This document shows positions 8,377 through 17,284 of a stretch of 64,000 nucleotides of DNA, one piece after another. The first letter of the stretch is position 1, and each line of letters starts with the position of its first letter. Made by a program: the position numbers and the translations under genes. This stretch comes from Vibrio hippocampi (lineage in GTDB: Bacteria > Pseudomonadota > Gammaproteobacteria > Enterobacterales > Vibrionaceae), in contig NZ_CAKLCM010000003.1 in NCBI RefSeq assembly GCF_921292975.1, positions 744,001 to 808,000 of the forward strand, written 5' to 3'. The notes beneath the pieces were generated by a model. It worked only from the letters and a program-made list of their open reading frames with translations. It was not told the DNA's origin and did not search any database.

Positions 8377-8844
8377 ATGAATTATCATCAATACCATCCC
8401 ATCGATGTAGTCAACGGTCCAGGCACTCGCTGCACACTGTTTGTTTCTGGCTGTATTCATCAATGTCGTGGCTGCTATAACCAAGCAACGTGGTCGTTAC
8501 ATTCTGGTCATCTATTTACTCAGCAGTTAGAAGATCAAATCATCGCTGACCTGAACGATGAGCGTATTAAACGTCGCGGCTTATCCCTTTCTGGCGGTGA
8601 TCCTTTACATCCAGCGAACCTAGAAGCGGTGCTTAAACTCGTTCAACGTGTGCGTGCTGAGTGCCCAGACAAAGACATTTGGCTTTGGAGTGGCTACCTA
8701 TTGTCGGAACTGAGCCAAGAGCAGCAACAAATCGTCAATTTGGTTGATGTGCTTATTGATGGAAAATTCGAGAAAGATCTAGCGGATCCAGAGCTAGAAT
8801 GGCGGGGCAGTGCCAATCAAATCATCCACAGGTTTAAGCTGTAA
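8377..8844 (+). CDS. nrdG: Anaerobic ribonucleotide reductase activating protein
   Basis: A radical-SAM enzyme of 155 residues that makes the glycyl radical on NrdD. The [4Fe-4S] motif CxxxCxxC is C26-C30-C33 in SGCIHQCRGCYN. SLSGGDPLHP is the SAM-binding GGD-type motif. Length matches E. coli NrdG (154). It lies downstream of nrdD on the same strand and is probably read from the same FNR/NrdR-controlled promoter, although the 188-base gap leaves room for its own start. Confidence 0.96.
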   Translation: MNYHQYHPIDVVNGPGTRCTLFVSGCIHQCRGCYNQATWSLHSGHLFTQQLEDQIIADLNDERIKRRGLSLSGGDPLHPANLEAVLKLVQRVRAECPDKDIWLWSGYLLSELSQEQQQIVNLVDVLIDGKFEKDLADPELEWRGSANQIIHRFKL

Positions 8845-8987
8845 GCGTCAAATTGTTTAAGACTTGAACTCGGTGGTGACAGGCAAATTTGATAGGGTGA
8901 GAATCACTGCAATAAAAAATATTTCAAAATATTCGCGCTAATGATAACGTGAAGGTCATTACTTGAATTTCAAAGGGTTGTGATTTC

Positions 8988-10172
8988 ATGTTTTCCCAGT
9001 TACCCGAGCCAACGCTCGATCCCATTCTGTCTCTTTCTGTTGCCTTTAAAAATGATCCTCGTACTGAAAAAGTCGACCTAGGCATCGGTGTTTACCGAAA
9101 CAGTGAAGGTCAAACACCGATCATGAAAGCGGTGGCTCAAGCACAAACTATTGTCACTAGTGAACAAACCACGAAAGCCTACGTCGGACTGGCGGGTTGT
9201 GAAGAATTTAACCAAAGCATCGCCAAAGTCGTATTCGGTGAAACGCCGGTCTATGACCGTCTAGCGGTTATCCAAACACCAGGTGCCAGCGGAGCGCTGC
9301 GCATGTTGGGTGACTTAATGGCTGTTGCGCAACCGGGCACGACCGTTTGGCTCTCGAATCCAAGCTATGTGAACCACAAACCCGTGATGGAAGCAGCAGG
9401 TTTACAGGTGAAGTACTATCGTTATTTCGACACTGACACCAAGCAAGTGAATCGTGACGCTATGTTTGCCGATTTACGCAATGCGGGACCTAAGGATGTT
9501 GTGTTACTGCACGGTTGTTGCCACAATCCGACAGGTGCAGACATCGCACTTGAGGATTGGCAACTGATTACTGAGATGAGCGTCGCTCAAGGTTTTACCC
9601 CTTTTGTCGATATTGCCTATCAAGGTTTTGGTGACGGCTTAGAAAGCGACGCCTATGGTCTGCGCTATATGGCGGAGCGCGTTGAAGAGATGTTGTTGAC
9701 GACCTCTTGTTCTAAGAATTTCGGTTTATACCGTGAACGCACGGGGGCTGCCGTTTTGATCGCTAAGAATGCAGCTGAAGCAGCGAATGCACGCGGCAAA
9801 ATGCTTACCCTTGCACGTTCCACGTACACCATGCCACCCGATCATGGGGCCGCTTTGGTTAAGACTATTCTTGCCGACAACCATCTGACTCAGGTTTGGA
9901 AAACGGAATTAGCAGAAATGCAGCAGCGTTTGGTGTCTCTGCGTGAGGGGCTGTGCAAACAACTAAATACGGTCCATTCCTCTGATAAATTTGATTTTAT
10001 TATCGGTCACAAAGGGATGTTTACTGTGCTAGGCTTTACTGCAGAACAGATGCAAAAACTGCGCGACGATTTTGGTATTTATGGTGTCAATGATGGACGA
10101 ATTAATATCGCTGGTTTGTCTGAGTCCCAATTGCCTTATGTTGCCAATGCACTGATCACGGTAAGTCAGTAG
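8988..10172 (+). CDS. tyrB: Aromatic amino acid / aspartate aminotransferase
   Basis: A PLP-dependent class I aminotransferase of 394 residues, of the subgroup shared by AspC and TyrB. It moves amino groups between aspartate or aromatic amino acids and 2-oxoglutarate. HGCCHNPTGAD is the Asn-Pro-Thr-Gly motif and SCSKNFGLYRER carries the PLP lysine and the phosphate-binding Arg. Length is as expected. Which substrate is preferred is not decided by sequence, so the symbol is tentative. The gap upstream holds an AT-rich inverted repeat (AATATTT/AAATATT) but no recognisable TyrR box. Confidence 0.9.
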   Translation: MFSQLPEPTLDPILSLSVAFKNDPRTEKVDLGIGVYRNSEGQTPIMKAVAQAQTIVTSEQTTKAYVGLAGCEEFNQSIAKVVFGETPVYDRLAVIQTPGASGALRMLGDLMAVAQPGTTVWLSNPSYVNHKPVMEAAGLQVKYYRYFDTDTKQVNRDAMFADLRNAGPKDVVLLHGCCHNPTGADIALEDWQLITEMSVAQGFTPFVDIAYQGFGDGLESDAYGLRYMAERVEEMLLTTSCSKNFGLYRERTGAAVLIAKNAAEAANARGKMLTLARSTYTMPPDHGAALVKTILADNHLTQVWKTELAEMQQRLVSLREGLCKQLNTVHSSDKFDFIIGHKGMFTVLGFTAEQMQKLRDDFGIYGVNDGRINIAGLSESQLPYVANALITVSQ

Positions 10173-10220
10173 ATCCCGTTCACAAGGAAGTGATAATAAA
10201 ACGAATAAAAAGGTGCAGGA

Positions 10221-10913
10221 ATGAATTTTTGGAAACGCCTATTACCCGTCGCCATTGCCAGTGCGTTGGCCGCTTGTAGTACAACACAACCCTCAAACGT
10301 TGAGGTTGCGCCGCAACCACCCGAGCAACCGGTTGTCTCTCAGCCAGAAATGCCTGAAGTCTCTCAGCCACCCGTCGTGGTAGAGCCGTCAGTCACGGAG
10401 CCTGCTGAGGTTGAAAAGCCGGTTGTCGAGAACAAACCGCCAAAAACTGAACCAGAGAAGCCGCCCGTCGTTGCAAAACCAACCAAAACCGAAGATGGGA
10501 AATTAATTCTCGGTGAAGAGGAGTTTGTGTCTTTGGTTGATTTTAAAATCACCACCAAAGCAAGAATCGACACCGGAGCGACGACATCTTCTCTAAGTGC
10601 CGTTGATATTGTTCCGTTTGAACGCGATGGCAAAGATTGGGTGAAGTTTAAAGTCAAGCACAAAGGCATCGAGTCAAAAGAGATCAGTTTACCGATTAAG
10701 CGTTGGGTCAAGATTAAACAATCGAGCAGTGAAGAGAGTGATAAACGACCAGTGATCGCCACCGTCATTAAGATTGGTGATATGGACAGCAGTACCGAGT
10801 TTACTCTTGCAGATAGAACGCATTTGAGTTTCCCGATATTGCTTGGTCGCAGTTTCTTCAGAGACGTTGCTGTTGTTGATGTAGCACAGAAATACGTGCA
10901 GCCTAAACCTTAA
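10221..10913 (+). CDS. Lipoprotein with retropepsin-like (RimB/PF05618-type) protease domain
   Basis: The first 19 residues form a lipoprotein signal ending in the lipobox LAAC, so Cys19 should be lipidated and the protein held in the envelope. Residues about 25-95 are a Pro/Glu/Val-rich linker with repeats such as VSQPEMPEVSQP. Residues about 98-225 match the 'ATP-dependent zinc protease' family (PF05618), which has a pepsin-like active site; the catalytic Asp117 is in DTGATTSS, and LLGRSFFRDVAVVD is the second conserved block. In relatives fused or linked to RimK-type genes the domain is cytoplasmic, but here it is exported. Its substrate is unknown. A palindromic terminator follows at once. 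Confidence 0.8.
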   Translation: MNFWKRLLPVAIASALAACSTTQPSNVEVAPQPPEQPVVSQPEMPEVSQPPVVVEPSVTEPAEVEKPVVENKPPKTEPEKPPVVAKPTKTEDGKLILGEEEFVSLVDFKITTKARIDTGATTSSLSAVDIVPFERDGKDWVKFKVKHKGIESKEISLPIKRWVKIKQSSSEESDKRPVIATVIKIGDMDSSTEFTLADRTHLSFPILLGRSFFRDVAVVDVAQKYVQPKP

Positions 10914-10922
10914 ATGACACGC

Positions 10923-10958
10923 AAAAATAAAGGCTTCCAATTGGAAGCCTTTATTTTT
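10923..10958. terminator. Bidirectional terminator, 36-bp perfect palindrome
   Basis: The two 18-base arms, ending in ...AAAGGCTTCCAA and TTGGAAGCCTTT..., are exact reverse complements with A-runs and T-runs at the ends. It separates the convergent protease-like lipoprotein and outer-membrane-protein genes and can serve both. Confidence 0.9.
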
Positions 10959-10979
10959 CATAATGCGGTTTAATTTACT

Positions 10980-11516
10980 TTAAAATTCAAAGCGAACGGA
11001 CATCTGTAATTGTGAACCATACAGACCATTGTCAGCGATGGCAGCGCCTAAAGACAGGGCTTCCGTCGAATGAAAGCGTGCACCCGCAGAGTAGATAAAC
11101 TTAGTGTCATCCGCACCGTTCAACATACCAATATGACCACCTGCTTCAACATTAGGAAGCAACCAAATACGTGTACCCATATTAAATTCGGTTAAAAATT
11201 CATTATCGTAATTATCGTTATCTGTGCCTTTAACACTGTGAGCCATTAACTGACCATAGACGTCAGCAAATTGACCCAGTGGTCCGTTGAAGCCAATACC
11301 ACCAGCAAAATCCCAATCACCCTCAAAGCGGCTGTCTCCGCGCACAATAAAGTGGGTATTTTCAGTAAAGAAAGTCGAAAACTCTGCACCGATAGTGCCT
11401 GGACTGGCGCCAAGTCTTACCGAAAAAGAATTGTAATTAAAGTTATTAGCGCTCGCCAAATTTGGGACTGCGAAAGTCATGGCTAATAGGCTAATACGTG
11501 TCACTTTACCTAGCAT
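10980..11516 (-). CDS. Small outer-membrane beta-barrel protein
   Basis: A 178-residue protein with a signal peptide (cleavage near ASA-NNF, residue 23). A short beta-barrel follows: amphipathic strands alternate with acidic turns, and it ends in Phe (MSVRFEF), the usual outer-membrane assembly signal. The strand pattern suggests about eight strands. I cannot assign a function; OmpA-like or OmpX-like pores of this size are common in Vibrio. On its transcript, 23 bases before the ATG, lies a 7-bp hairpin (GTTAGGT/ACCTAAC at 11539-11557), and further upstream is a terminator for the preceding gene. Confidence 0.75.
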   Translation of the reverse strand: MLGKVTRISLLAMTFAVPNLASANNFNYNSFSVRLGASPGTIGAEFSTFFTENTHFIVRGDSRFEGDWDFAGGIGFNGPLGQFADVYGQLMAHSVKGTDNDNYDNEFLTEFNMGTRIWLLPNVEAGGHIGMLNGADDTKFIYSAGARFHSTEALSLGAAIADNGLYGSQLQMSVRFEF

Positions 11517-11578
11517 GAATACTCCATTGGGTGGTGGCGTTAGGTACTGAACCTAACTTTAGAGCGCCTAGTATATAA

Positions 11579-11609
11579 AAAAATGGTCTGCAAAATACAG
11601 ACCATTTTT
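11579..11609 (-). terminator. Intrinsic terminator upstream of the outer-membrane-protein gene
   Basis: A 12-bp perfect stem (AAAAATGGTCTG with CAGACCATTTTT) has a 7-base loop. On the minus strand it is followed by a run of T. It most likely ends the YgiW-family transcript, about 130 bases after that gene's stop. Confidence 0.75.
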
Positions 11610-11737
11610 AAACATGATTAAATTAATCACTACTGAGTTCAAATTTTTCAGTCAACGCCGCTTTAATTTATAGAGGTTTGACCTAACAACGCTTTTACCT
11701 AATAAGTTTTCACTCAAATTGTCTTCCATTCAAAAGC

Positions 11738-12127
11738 TTAAGAAGCCGTTTTTACCAATTGGATATGTTCTACTTCAATTTCTGGTGTACTGCCGCCCTC
11801 ATATTCACCAAACAGACGTACTGGGGTTTGATGATCAAGAGAGTGCTTGAAGTTAATATCTTCGAGTTCAACCTGAATCTCGGCTTTGCCATCACTGAAT
11901 ATAAAGGTATCAGCCGAAAGCTGACGCACTAGTTTGCCTTCAACGACCACTTTCTTTTCAGTAAATCGACTGGTATCAGTGAGGAGTTCTGCAACCTGAG
12001 TGGTTGTCACTGGACCTTGATAATGGATGTGAGCGTCGTGTTTGTTACCATGTCCGTCTTTAGCTAATGCAAGTGTCGGTGCTGCAATCATTGTCGCTGC
12101 GATAGCTAGAATCGTTGTGTTTTTCAT
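11738..12127 (-). CDS. YgiW/YdeI-family periplasmic OB-fold protein
   Basis: A 129-residue protein with a signal peptide (MKNTTILAIAATMIAAPTLA) and one BOF/OB-fold domain (PF04076), residues about 35-125. Its pattern (VAELL.DTSRFTEKKVVVEGKLV, then FSDGKAEIQVEL) is that of E. coli YgiW and YdeI, which are linked to stress tolerance. A His-rich stretch (HGNKHDAHIH) follows the signal peptide and might bind metal. The start is set at the ATG at 12127, with AAAGGAC upstream; a longer frame from a more distant start would spoil the signal peptide. Role is known only as envelope stress tolerance in the family. Confidence 0.85.
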   Translation of the reverse strand: MKNTTILAIAATMIAAPTLALAKDGHGNKHDAHIHYQGPVTTTQVAELLTDTSRFTEKKVVVEGKLVRQLSADTFIFSDGKAEIQVELEDINFKHSLDHQTPVRLFGEYEGGSTPEIEVEHIQLVKTAS

Positions 12128-12312
12128 AATATTGTCCTTTACCCTTTGTGTTTGGATTGAGGACATTAAAACAAACCCAAGCTTAACCGATTCTGAATGT
12201 CTTATTCATTTTGCAAATTAATGATCGCGAGTTATTGAACAATATTCCGTTGTACCTGTTTAGTATTGAAGCGAACTGTTTGATTTACGGACGCTTTGCC
12301 ACACAGTTTGTT

Positions 12313-12393
12313 GTCGCTGAACGATGAAAACAGTTACACTTAGAGCCAAGTACCCGGTGAGTTTTGACCCATGTGTAATCCGGGGTTAGCGAC
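12313..12393 (+). promoter_or_regulatory. Structured leader before cobQ-modABC, candidate regulatory RNA
   Basis: Three helices can be drawn by eye: GTCGCT (12313-12318) with AGCGAC (12388-12393); GTTACAC (12333-12339) with GTGTAAT (12373-12379), one G-T pair; and CCCGG (12353-12357) with CCGGG (12380-12384), which crosses the second helix as a pseudoknot. It ends 21 bases before the cobQ ATG. I do not see the conserved boxes of the cobalamin riboswitch. No function is proven. Confidence 0.3.
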
Positions 12394-12414
12394 GGGAATG
12401 AATAGGCTTCGAAC

Positions 12415-13884
12415 ATGCAAAATAGAACAGCGATTATGGTTCAAGGAACCACTTCCGATGCGGGGAAAAGTGTCTTGGTCGCAGGCTTGTGTCGCGTATT
12501 AGCGCGCAAAGGCATCAAAGTAGCTCCCTTTAAACCACAGAATATGGCGCTTAATAGTGCAGTGACTCAAGATGGTGGCGAAATAGGTCGAGCCCAAGCG
12601 GTTCAAGCACAAGCCGCGAATATTGCGCCCACGGTTGATATGAACCCGATTTTGATCAAGCCAAACTCCGATACGGGGGCGCAAATCATTATCCAAGGTA
12701 AACCCTACGCTAATATGGATGCCTGCGGTTTTCACCAATACAAACAACTCGCTATGCCCTATGTTTTGGACTCTTTTAATAAACTCACTCAACGCTTTGA
12801 TGCCGTGGTGATTGAGGGAGCGGGCAGTCCGGCAGAGATAAACCTGAGAGAAAACGATATTGCGAATATGGGCTTTGCGGAAGCGGCGGATATTCCTGTT
12901 ATCATCGTTGCAGATATCGACCGAGGTGGGGTGTTTGCTCATCTGTATGGCACTTTGGCTCTGTTGTCACCATCGGAACAACAAAGAGTGAAAGGTTTTG
13001 TTATCAACCGCTTTAGAGGCGATATTGCCTTACTTGAGCCGGGACTCGAATGGCTGGAGCAAAAAACGGGTAAACCAGTATTAGGGGTTCTGCCGTATCT
13101 CCATGGACTGAATATCGAAGCCGAAGATGCCATCATTTCCGACCAGCCACTTTCGGACAATATCAAACTCAAGGTGGCGGTGCCGGTGTTAACCCGAATC
13201 AGCAATCATACTGACTTTGACGCATTGCGATTGCATCCAGATATCGAGCTGCGCTATGTAGGTAAAGGTGAAACTCTGGATAATGCGGATCTGATTATTC
13301 TGCCGGGTAGTAAATCGGTCAGAGATGATCTCGATTACCTGCGACAACAAGGCTGGGACCGCGATATCTATCGGCATTTACGCTATGGTGGTAAAGTCAT
13401 TGGTATTTGCGGTGGCTATCAGATGTTAGGTCAACAGATTGCCGACCCATTGGGTGTTGAGGGAACACCGGGAACGACAGAGGGACTCAAGTTGCTCAAT
13501 ATCACCACGGAACTCAAGCAGGAAAAACAGCTTACTCAAACCCATGCCACGCTTAACTTAGATGGCGCGGCAATTGCGGTCAGCGGTTATGAAATCCATG
13601 TGGGTCAATCACAGGTCAATGAGCATCAGCCAATCATACTCGCAGATGGTCGACCTGAAGGGGCGATCAGCTATGACCAACAAATTTTCGGCAGTTATAT
13701 TCATGGTTTGTTCGATGCTGAAAAGGTATTGCCAACTATCGTCAATTGGGTCAATGGTGAAGCAATCGCAGAGGCGGGGATCAAACACAAGCAAGAGAGT
13801 GCCATCGACCGTATTGCCGACGCGATTGAATCCCATATGGATTTAACACGCTTATGGACAGAAATAGGACACCAATCACTTTGA
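12415..13884 (+). CDS. cobQ: Cobyric acid synthase (glutamine-hydrolysing)
   Basis: A 489-residue CobQ/CbiP enzyme, which amidates four carboxylates of adenosyl-cobyrinic acid a,c-diamide in B12 synthesis. The N-terminal dethiobiotin-synthetase-like ATPase starts with [12 protein letters not shown]. The C-terminal class I glutamine amidotransferase has its nucleophile Cys332 in GICGGYQML and the catalytic His in GSYIHGLFD. Full length for the family. No other cobalamin gene is visible nearby; instead it overlaps modA, so it is carried in a molybdate-transport operon. The ribosome-binding site is weak. It may serve corrinoid salvage, but that is an inference. Confidence 0.93.
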   Translation: MQNRTAIMVQGTTSDAGKSVLVAGLCRVLARKGIKVAPFKPQNMALNSAVTQDGGEIGRAQAVQAQAANIAPTVDMNPILIKPNSDTGAQIIIQGKPYANMDACGFHQYKQLAMPYVLDSFNKLTQRFDAVVIEGAGSPAEINLRENDIANMGFAEAADIPVIIVADIDRGGVFAHLYGTLALLSPSEQQRVKGFVINRFRGDIALLEPGLEWLEQKTGKPVLGVLPYLHGLNIEAEDAIISDQPLSDNIKLKVAVPVLTRISNHTDFDALRLHPDIELRYVGKGETLDNADLIILPGSKSVRDDLDYLRQQGWDRDIYRHLRYGGKVIGICGGYQMLGQQIADPLGVEGTPGTTEGLKLLNITTELKQEKQLTQTHATLNLDGAAIAVSGYEIHVGQSQVNEHQPIILADGRPEGAISYDQQIFGSYIHGLFDAEKVLPTIVNWVNGEAIAEAGIKHKQESAIDRIADAIESHMDLTRLWTEIGHQSL

Positions 13885-14678
13885 AATGGTTAAATAAGTT
13901 ACTGGTTGCTGGACTTTTAGTGACAGTGTCACTTGGCGTGAGGGCGGAAACCGTCAACGTCTATGCCGCCTCATCAATGACCAACGCAGTCGAAGCCCTA
14001 GGTCAGACATTCGCTGAGCAAACAGGGTTTAAAGTGGTCAATGTTTTTGCGGGTTCATCAGCTATGGCACGACAAATCGCACATGGAGCGCCAGCTGATG
14101 TTTTTATCTCCGCCAATCAGCAATGGGTCGACTATTTAGTGTCTCAAAGCGAGGTGTCTGATCTTGGAGTGACGCCAGACAGGGTCTATCCATTAGTCAG
14201 CAATCAATTGGTTCTAATCACCAATAATCGCAATCCACCATTAACGGATTTTGATCTGACTAGCCCGGAGTCTTGGCAAAGGCTGCTCGCCAACCAACGG
14301 ATTGCGTTGGGCAATGTTTCTTCTGTGCCTGTTGGTCTATACAGCCAGCAAGCGTTACAAGCCCTCGGTGTTTGGCAAACCATCCAGCCGCGTACAGCAC
14401 AAATGAACAATGTTAGGCAGGTGCTCGCTTTAGTGGAGCGCAACGAAGTGCCGGTTGCAATTGTTTACTATACTGATGCTATAGCGAGTAAAAAAGTGCG
14501 TATTATCAAATCAATATCACCAGATAGCCATGCTGAAATCGTTTATCCTATGGCTATGATCAAAGAGACCAATGCGAGTCGTCGTTATCGAGAATTTGTG
14601 TTATCGCAACAAGGGCAAAATATTTTGTTCGACTTTGGATTTCAACCTATCAGTGGATCGCACGATCCTAACCGGTAA
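13854..14678 (+). CDS. modA: Molybdate ABC transporter, periplasmic binding protein
   Basis: A 274-residue type 2 periplasmic binding protein. A signal peptide ([21 protein letters not shown]) is followed by [16 protein letters not shown], the ModA N-terminal signature; the Ser residues in AASSMT and AGSSAMA contact the oxyanion. The ATG at 13854 overlaps cobQ by 31 bases. An alternative TTG at 13881 overlaps the cobQ stop as TTGA, has TAGGAC upstream and gives a tidier 22-residue signal peptide, so it is a real competitor. The protein captures molybdate, or perhaps tungstate, for ModBC. Confidence 0.93.
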   Translation: MDRNRTPITLKWLNKLLVAGLLVTVSLGVRAETVNVYAASSMTNAVEALGQTFAEQTGFKVVNVFAGSSAMARQIAHGAPADVFISANQQWVDYLVSQSEVSDLGVTPDRVYPLVSNQLVLITNNRNPPLTDFDLTSPESWQRLLANQRIALGNVSSVPVGLYSQQALQALGVWQTIQPRTAQMNNVRQVLALVERNEVPVAIVYYTDAIASKKVRIIKSISPDSHAEIVYPMAMIKETNASRRYREFVLSQQGQNILFDFGFQPISGSHDPNR

Positions 14679-14683
14679 GCGGA

Positions 14684-15379
14684 ATGTTGACAGATTACGA
14701 GCGTGAAGCGCTACTACTTAGCTTAAAAGTCGCCAGTGTCAGTATGTTATGGCTGATACCTATCGGCGTATTTTTTGCGTGGCTGCTCAGCAAGAAACAG
14801 TTTGTCGGCAAGAGCCTTTTAGACAGCCTGATTCACTTACCTTTGGTGTTACCGCCCGTTGTTGTTGGTTATTTATTACTGGTCACAATGGGTCGTCAAG
14901 GGATCTTGGGTGGGTGGCTTTATGCGACGACCGGATTAAGTTTCAGTTTTAGTTGGCGTGGTGCCGCGCTTGCCTGCATTGTGGTGTCGTTGCCTCTGAT
15001 GGTGCGCTCCATCCGCTTATCAATGGAGGCGGTTGATTATCGCTATGAACAGGCTGCTCGAACATTAGGGGCGGGAGGATGGAAGATTTTTTTCACCATT
15101 ACCTTACCTCTGATCATTCCCGGTATTCTCAGCGGCGCAATGATCTCGTTTGCTCGCAGCCTCGGTGAATTCGGAGCCACCATCAGTTTTGTTTCCAATA
15201 TTCCCGGAGAAACCCAGACCATCCCGTTAGCGATGTATAATTTTCTCGAAACTCCGGGCGCAGAGGCGCAAGCGATGCGTTTATGTATTATTTCTATTTT
15301 GCTGTCACTGGCATCACTCTATTTTTCTGAACGGTTGAATCATTGGATGACTCAGAAGTTGGGAGTAAGCCAAAAATGA
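14684..15379 (+). CDS. modB: Molybdate ABC transporter, permease
   Basis: A 231-residue integral membrane protein with about five or six helices and the binding-protein-dependent transport signature (EAARTLGAGGWKIFFTITLP), where it docks on ModC. It starts five bases after modA, and its stop overlaps the modC start (ATGA). SLGEFGATISFVSN is typical of ModB. It forms the dimeric channel of the molybdate importer. Confidence 0.95.
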   Translation: MLTDYEREALLLSLKVASVSMLWLIPIGVFFAWLLSKKQFVGKSLLDSLIHLPLVLPPVVVGYLLLVTMGRQGILGGWLYATTGLSFSFSWRGAALACIVVSLPLMVRSIRLSMEAVDYRYEQAARTLGAGGWKIFFTITLPLIIPGILSGAMISFARSLGEFGATISFVSNIPGETQTIPLAMYNFLETPGAEAQAMRLCIISILLSLASLYFSERLNHWMTQKLGVSQK

Positions 15380-16476
15380 TAGAAATCGACGTGTTTAAAC
15401 GCTTCTCAGAGCAAGAGTTTCACTTAAAGGCGCAACTGCCGTCCTCGGGGATCACGGCGGTATTCGGTCAGTCAGGGGCGGGTAAAACCACGTTAATCAA
15501 CCTTCTTAGCGGATTGGTCACGCCAGATGGCGGCAGTATTAAAGTGGATGATCGCTTTGTTTATGATCATGATTCTGGGATTAATGTTCCCGTGGAAAAG
15601 CGCAACATCGGCTACGTTTTTCAGGACGCACGCTTGTTTCCTCATATGAAGGTAGCCGCCAACTTGCGTTACGGCGTCACTCAGTTTGATGCTGAACATT
15701 TCGCTCAGATTTGCCAACTACTATCAATAAATCATCTACTTAACCGCTATCCAAGCCGTTTGTCTGGTGGCGAGAAGCAGCGTGTTGCCATAGGACGTGC
15801 GCTGTTAAGCAAGCCGGATATCTTACTGATGGATGAGCCACTTTCTTCTTTGGACATCGAACGCAAACGGGAACTGATGCCGTTTATCGAGAAGCTGTCA
15901 CATAGTATTTCTATCCCTGTGGTGTACGTGACCCACAGTTTGAATGAAATACTGCGACTCGCTAATCATTTGGTGATTATCGATTCGGGCAAAGTGACGG
16001 AGTGTGGTGATATTGAAACCGTATGGGCATCGCGCACCATGTCGAGTTGGCAGTCATTTTCTGATCGCAGCATGTTGTTTCGCGGGAAAATTACCGAACA
16101 AAATGAGCGCTATGGGTTAACCAAAGTCATGCTCAATCGTGATCATTACCTCTGGGTTCAGCATATTAATGGTCAAGCGAATGATGATGTGCGCCTACGA
16201 GTCAGAGCCAGTGATGTGTCATTAGTGTTAGAGCGCCCGAAAAATACCTCAATTCGTAATGTGTTAAACAGTCAAATCATGGCGATTCATTATGGTAAAA
16301 AAGGCGCAAAGCAGAGTGCAGAAGTGGTATTGGATTTGGGGGAAAACTGCCACTTATTAGCAACCGTGACGCTTTGGGCTATCGATGAATTGCAGTTGCA
16401 AGTCGGGCAGAGGGTTTACGCACAAATCAAAGGGGTCAGTGTTTCGCAAAAAGATATCGCCTTGGAGTATCACTAG
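15376..16476 (+). CDS. modC: Molybdate ABC transporter, ATP-binding protein
   Basis: A 366-residue ATPase. Walker A is GQSGAGKTT, the signature motif LSGGEKQRVAIGRAL, and Walker B LLMDEPLSSLD. The C-terminal about 75 residues resemble the MOP/TOBE regulatory domain found in ModC, which binds molybdate. The start is placed at the ATG at 15376, which overlaps the modB stop as ATGA and is preceded by GGGAGTAAG; an upstream TTG inside modB is rejected. It is the last gene of the cobQ-modABC run, and a terminator follows. Confidence 0.95.
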   Translation: MIEIDVFKRFSEQEFHLKAQLPSSGITAVFGQSGAGKTTLINLLSGLVTPDGGSIKVDDRFVYDHDSGINVPVEKRNIGYVFQDARLFPHMKVAANLRYGVTQFDAEHFAQICQLLSINHLLNRYPSRLSGGEKQRVAIGRALLSKPDILLMDEPLSSLDIERKRELMPFIEKLSHSISIPVVYVTHSLNEILRLANHLVIIDSGKVTECGDIETVWASRTMSSWQSFSDRSMLFRGKITEQNERYGLTKVMLNRDHYLWVQHINGQANDDVRLRVRASDVSLVLERPKNTSIRNVLNSQIMAIHYGKKGAKQSAEVVLDLGENCHLLATVTLWAIDELQLQVGQRVYAQIKGVSVSQKDIALEYH

Positions 16477-16547
16477 TCCTTGCAATATCGCTCAGTCTTG
16501 TCCTTGCAGTAACAATCGCCAAATACCGTTATTGACGTCACAAAAAA

Positions 16548-16571
16548 TACCCAAGCTAACTCGCTTGGGTA
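16548..16571. terminator. Bidirectional terminator between modC and the DUF3069-like gene
   Basis: A 9-bp stem (TACCCAAGC with GCTTGGGTA) has a 6-base loop. On the minus strand it is followed by a T-run, which suits the leftward gene best; on the plus strand the tail is TGATATTTT. Confidence 0.8.
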
Positions 16572-16599
16572 TGATATTTTCAAAGCGTGGTGTTACGCC

Positions 16600-17037
16600 T
16601 TACTTGGCAAATACGTCTTTAAAGTCGCGCTTAAGAATGGCATCGCGACGCGCTTTTTTAAGCTGCTTCACCATATCTTTAATACAGTTTTGTAGCACTT
16701 GATCAAGCAGGCGAGCACGATAATCTTCTTTCTCTTCGTCGCTCATATCTGCGGGCATTTCCATCGAATTGATCTCTTCCATGGTGCTGACGCCAGCAAA
16801 GGCTTGGCTGACCGAAATAAGGGCGTGAAATTGCTCAAAGTTATCAAGAATATTTTGCGCACTTGCCGGTAGTCCTTCCCAAGATTCTTGCACCGCTTCT
16901 TCGGTCACCTCATGAATTGAAACGACCATGTTGTGCATTTCTGCTGGTACTGCATCAAACTCAATGACTTTACGCAATTCCGGAGAAATTGCATCTAGGT
17001 CTACGGCGACCATTTCATTATTTTGTGTTTCGGACAT
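16600..17037 (-). CDS. Small acidic cytoplasmic protein, DUF3069-like
   Basis: A 145-residue protein rich in Glu, Asp and Met. It has no signal peptide or membrane segment and is predicted mostly helical, with a basic C-terminal helix (DMVKQLKKARRDAILKRDFKD). It looks like the conserved Vibrio/Shewanella family annotated DUF3069; that naming is from memory and only moderately sure. No function is known to me. It is monocistronic and ends at a strong terminator. Confidence 0.7.
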   Translation of the reverse strand: MSETQNNEMVAVDLDAISPELRKVIEFDAVPAEMHNMVVSIHEVTEEAVQESWEGLPASAQNILDNFEQFHALISVSQAFAGVSTMEEINSMEMPADMSDEEKEDYRARLLDQVLQNCIKDMVKQLKKARRDAILKRDFKDVFAK

Positions 17038-17284
17038 ACTTCTATCTCGATATTTTTAAAACGTAATTATAACGCTAACATTTTTTAATGTCTTATCTCA
17101 AGAAGAAGATTATGATGTGCATCGGTGAATATATAGACTAATTTCAGTAAAATTATGGGCTTATGGAAATTGTGTTCTAATATAGTCATATAACACAAGG
17201 TTTTGATTATGAGGCAGGTGACACTTGTTGTAACGTATAGACAAGTGAGCGACACATAATCAGAGTGAAGGTATAGGAAAGGTT

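Noticed and set aside
11636..11650. A copy of the GTTCAAATTTTT element of the ArsR operon near 11.6 kb
   Set aside because: Only one copy of an AT-rich 12-mer, with no matching second site; probably chance.
11668..11737. A further degenerate repeat with period 15-16 after the YgiW-family gene
   Set aside because: TTNACC/TCAA-like units can be lined up, but the identity is too low to separate from chance.
12200..12414. Cobalamin riboswitch before cobQ
   Set aside because: The conserved B12 box and the GCCACTG-type end are not present. Only an unnamed structured leader is reported.
16477..16545. Tandem repeat after modC
   Set aside because: Two copies of GTCCTTGCA about 25 bases apart are too few and too short to call an array.
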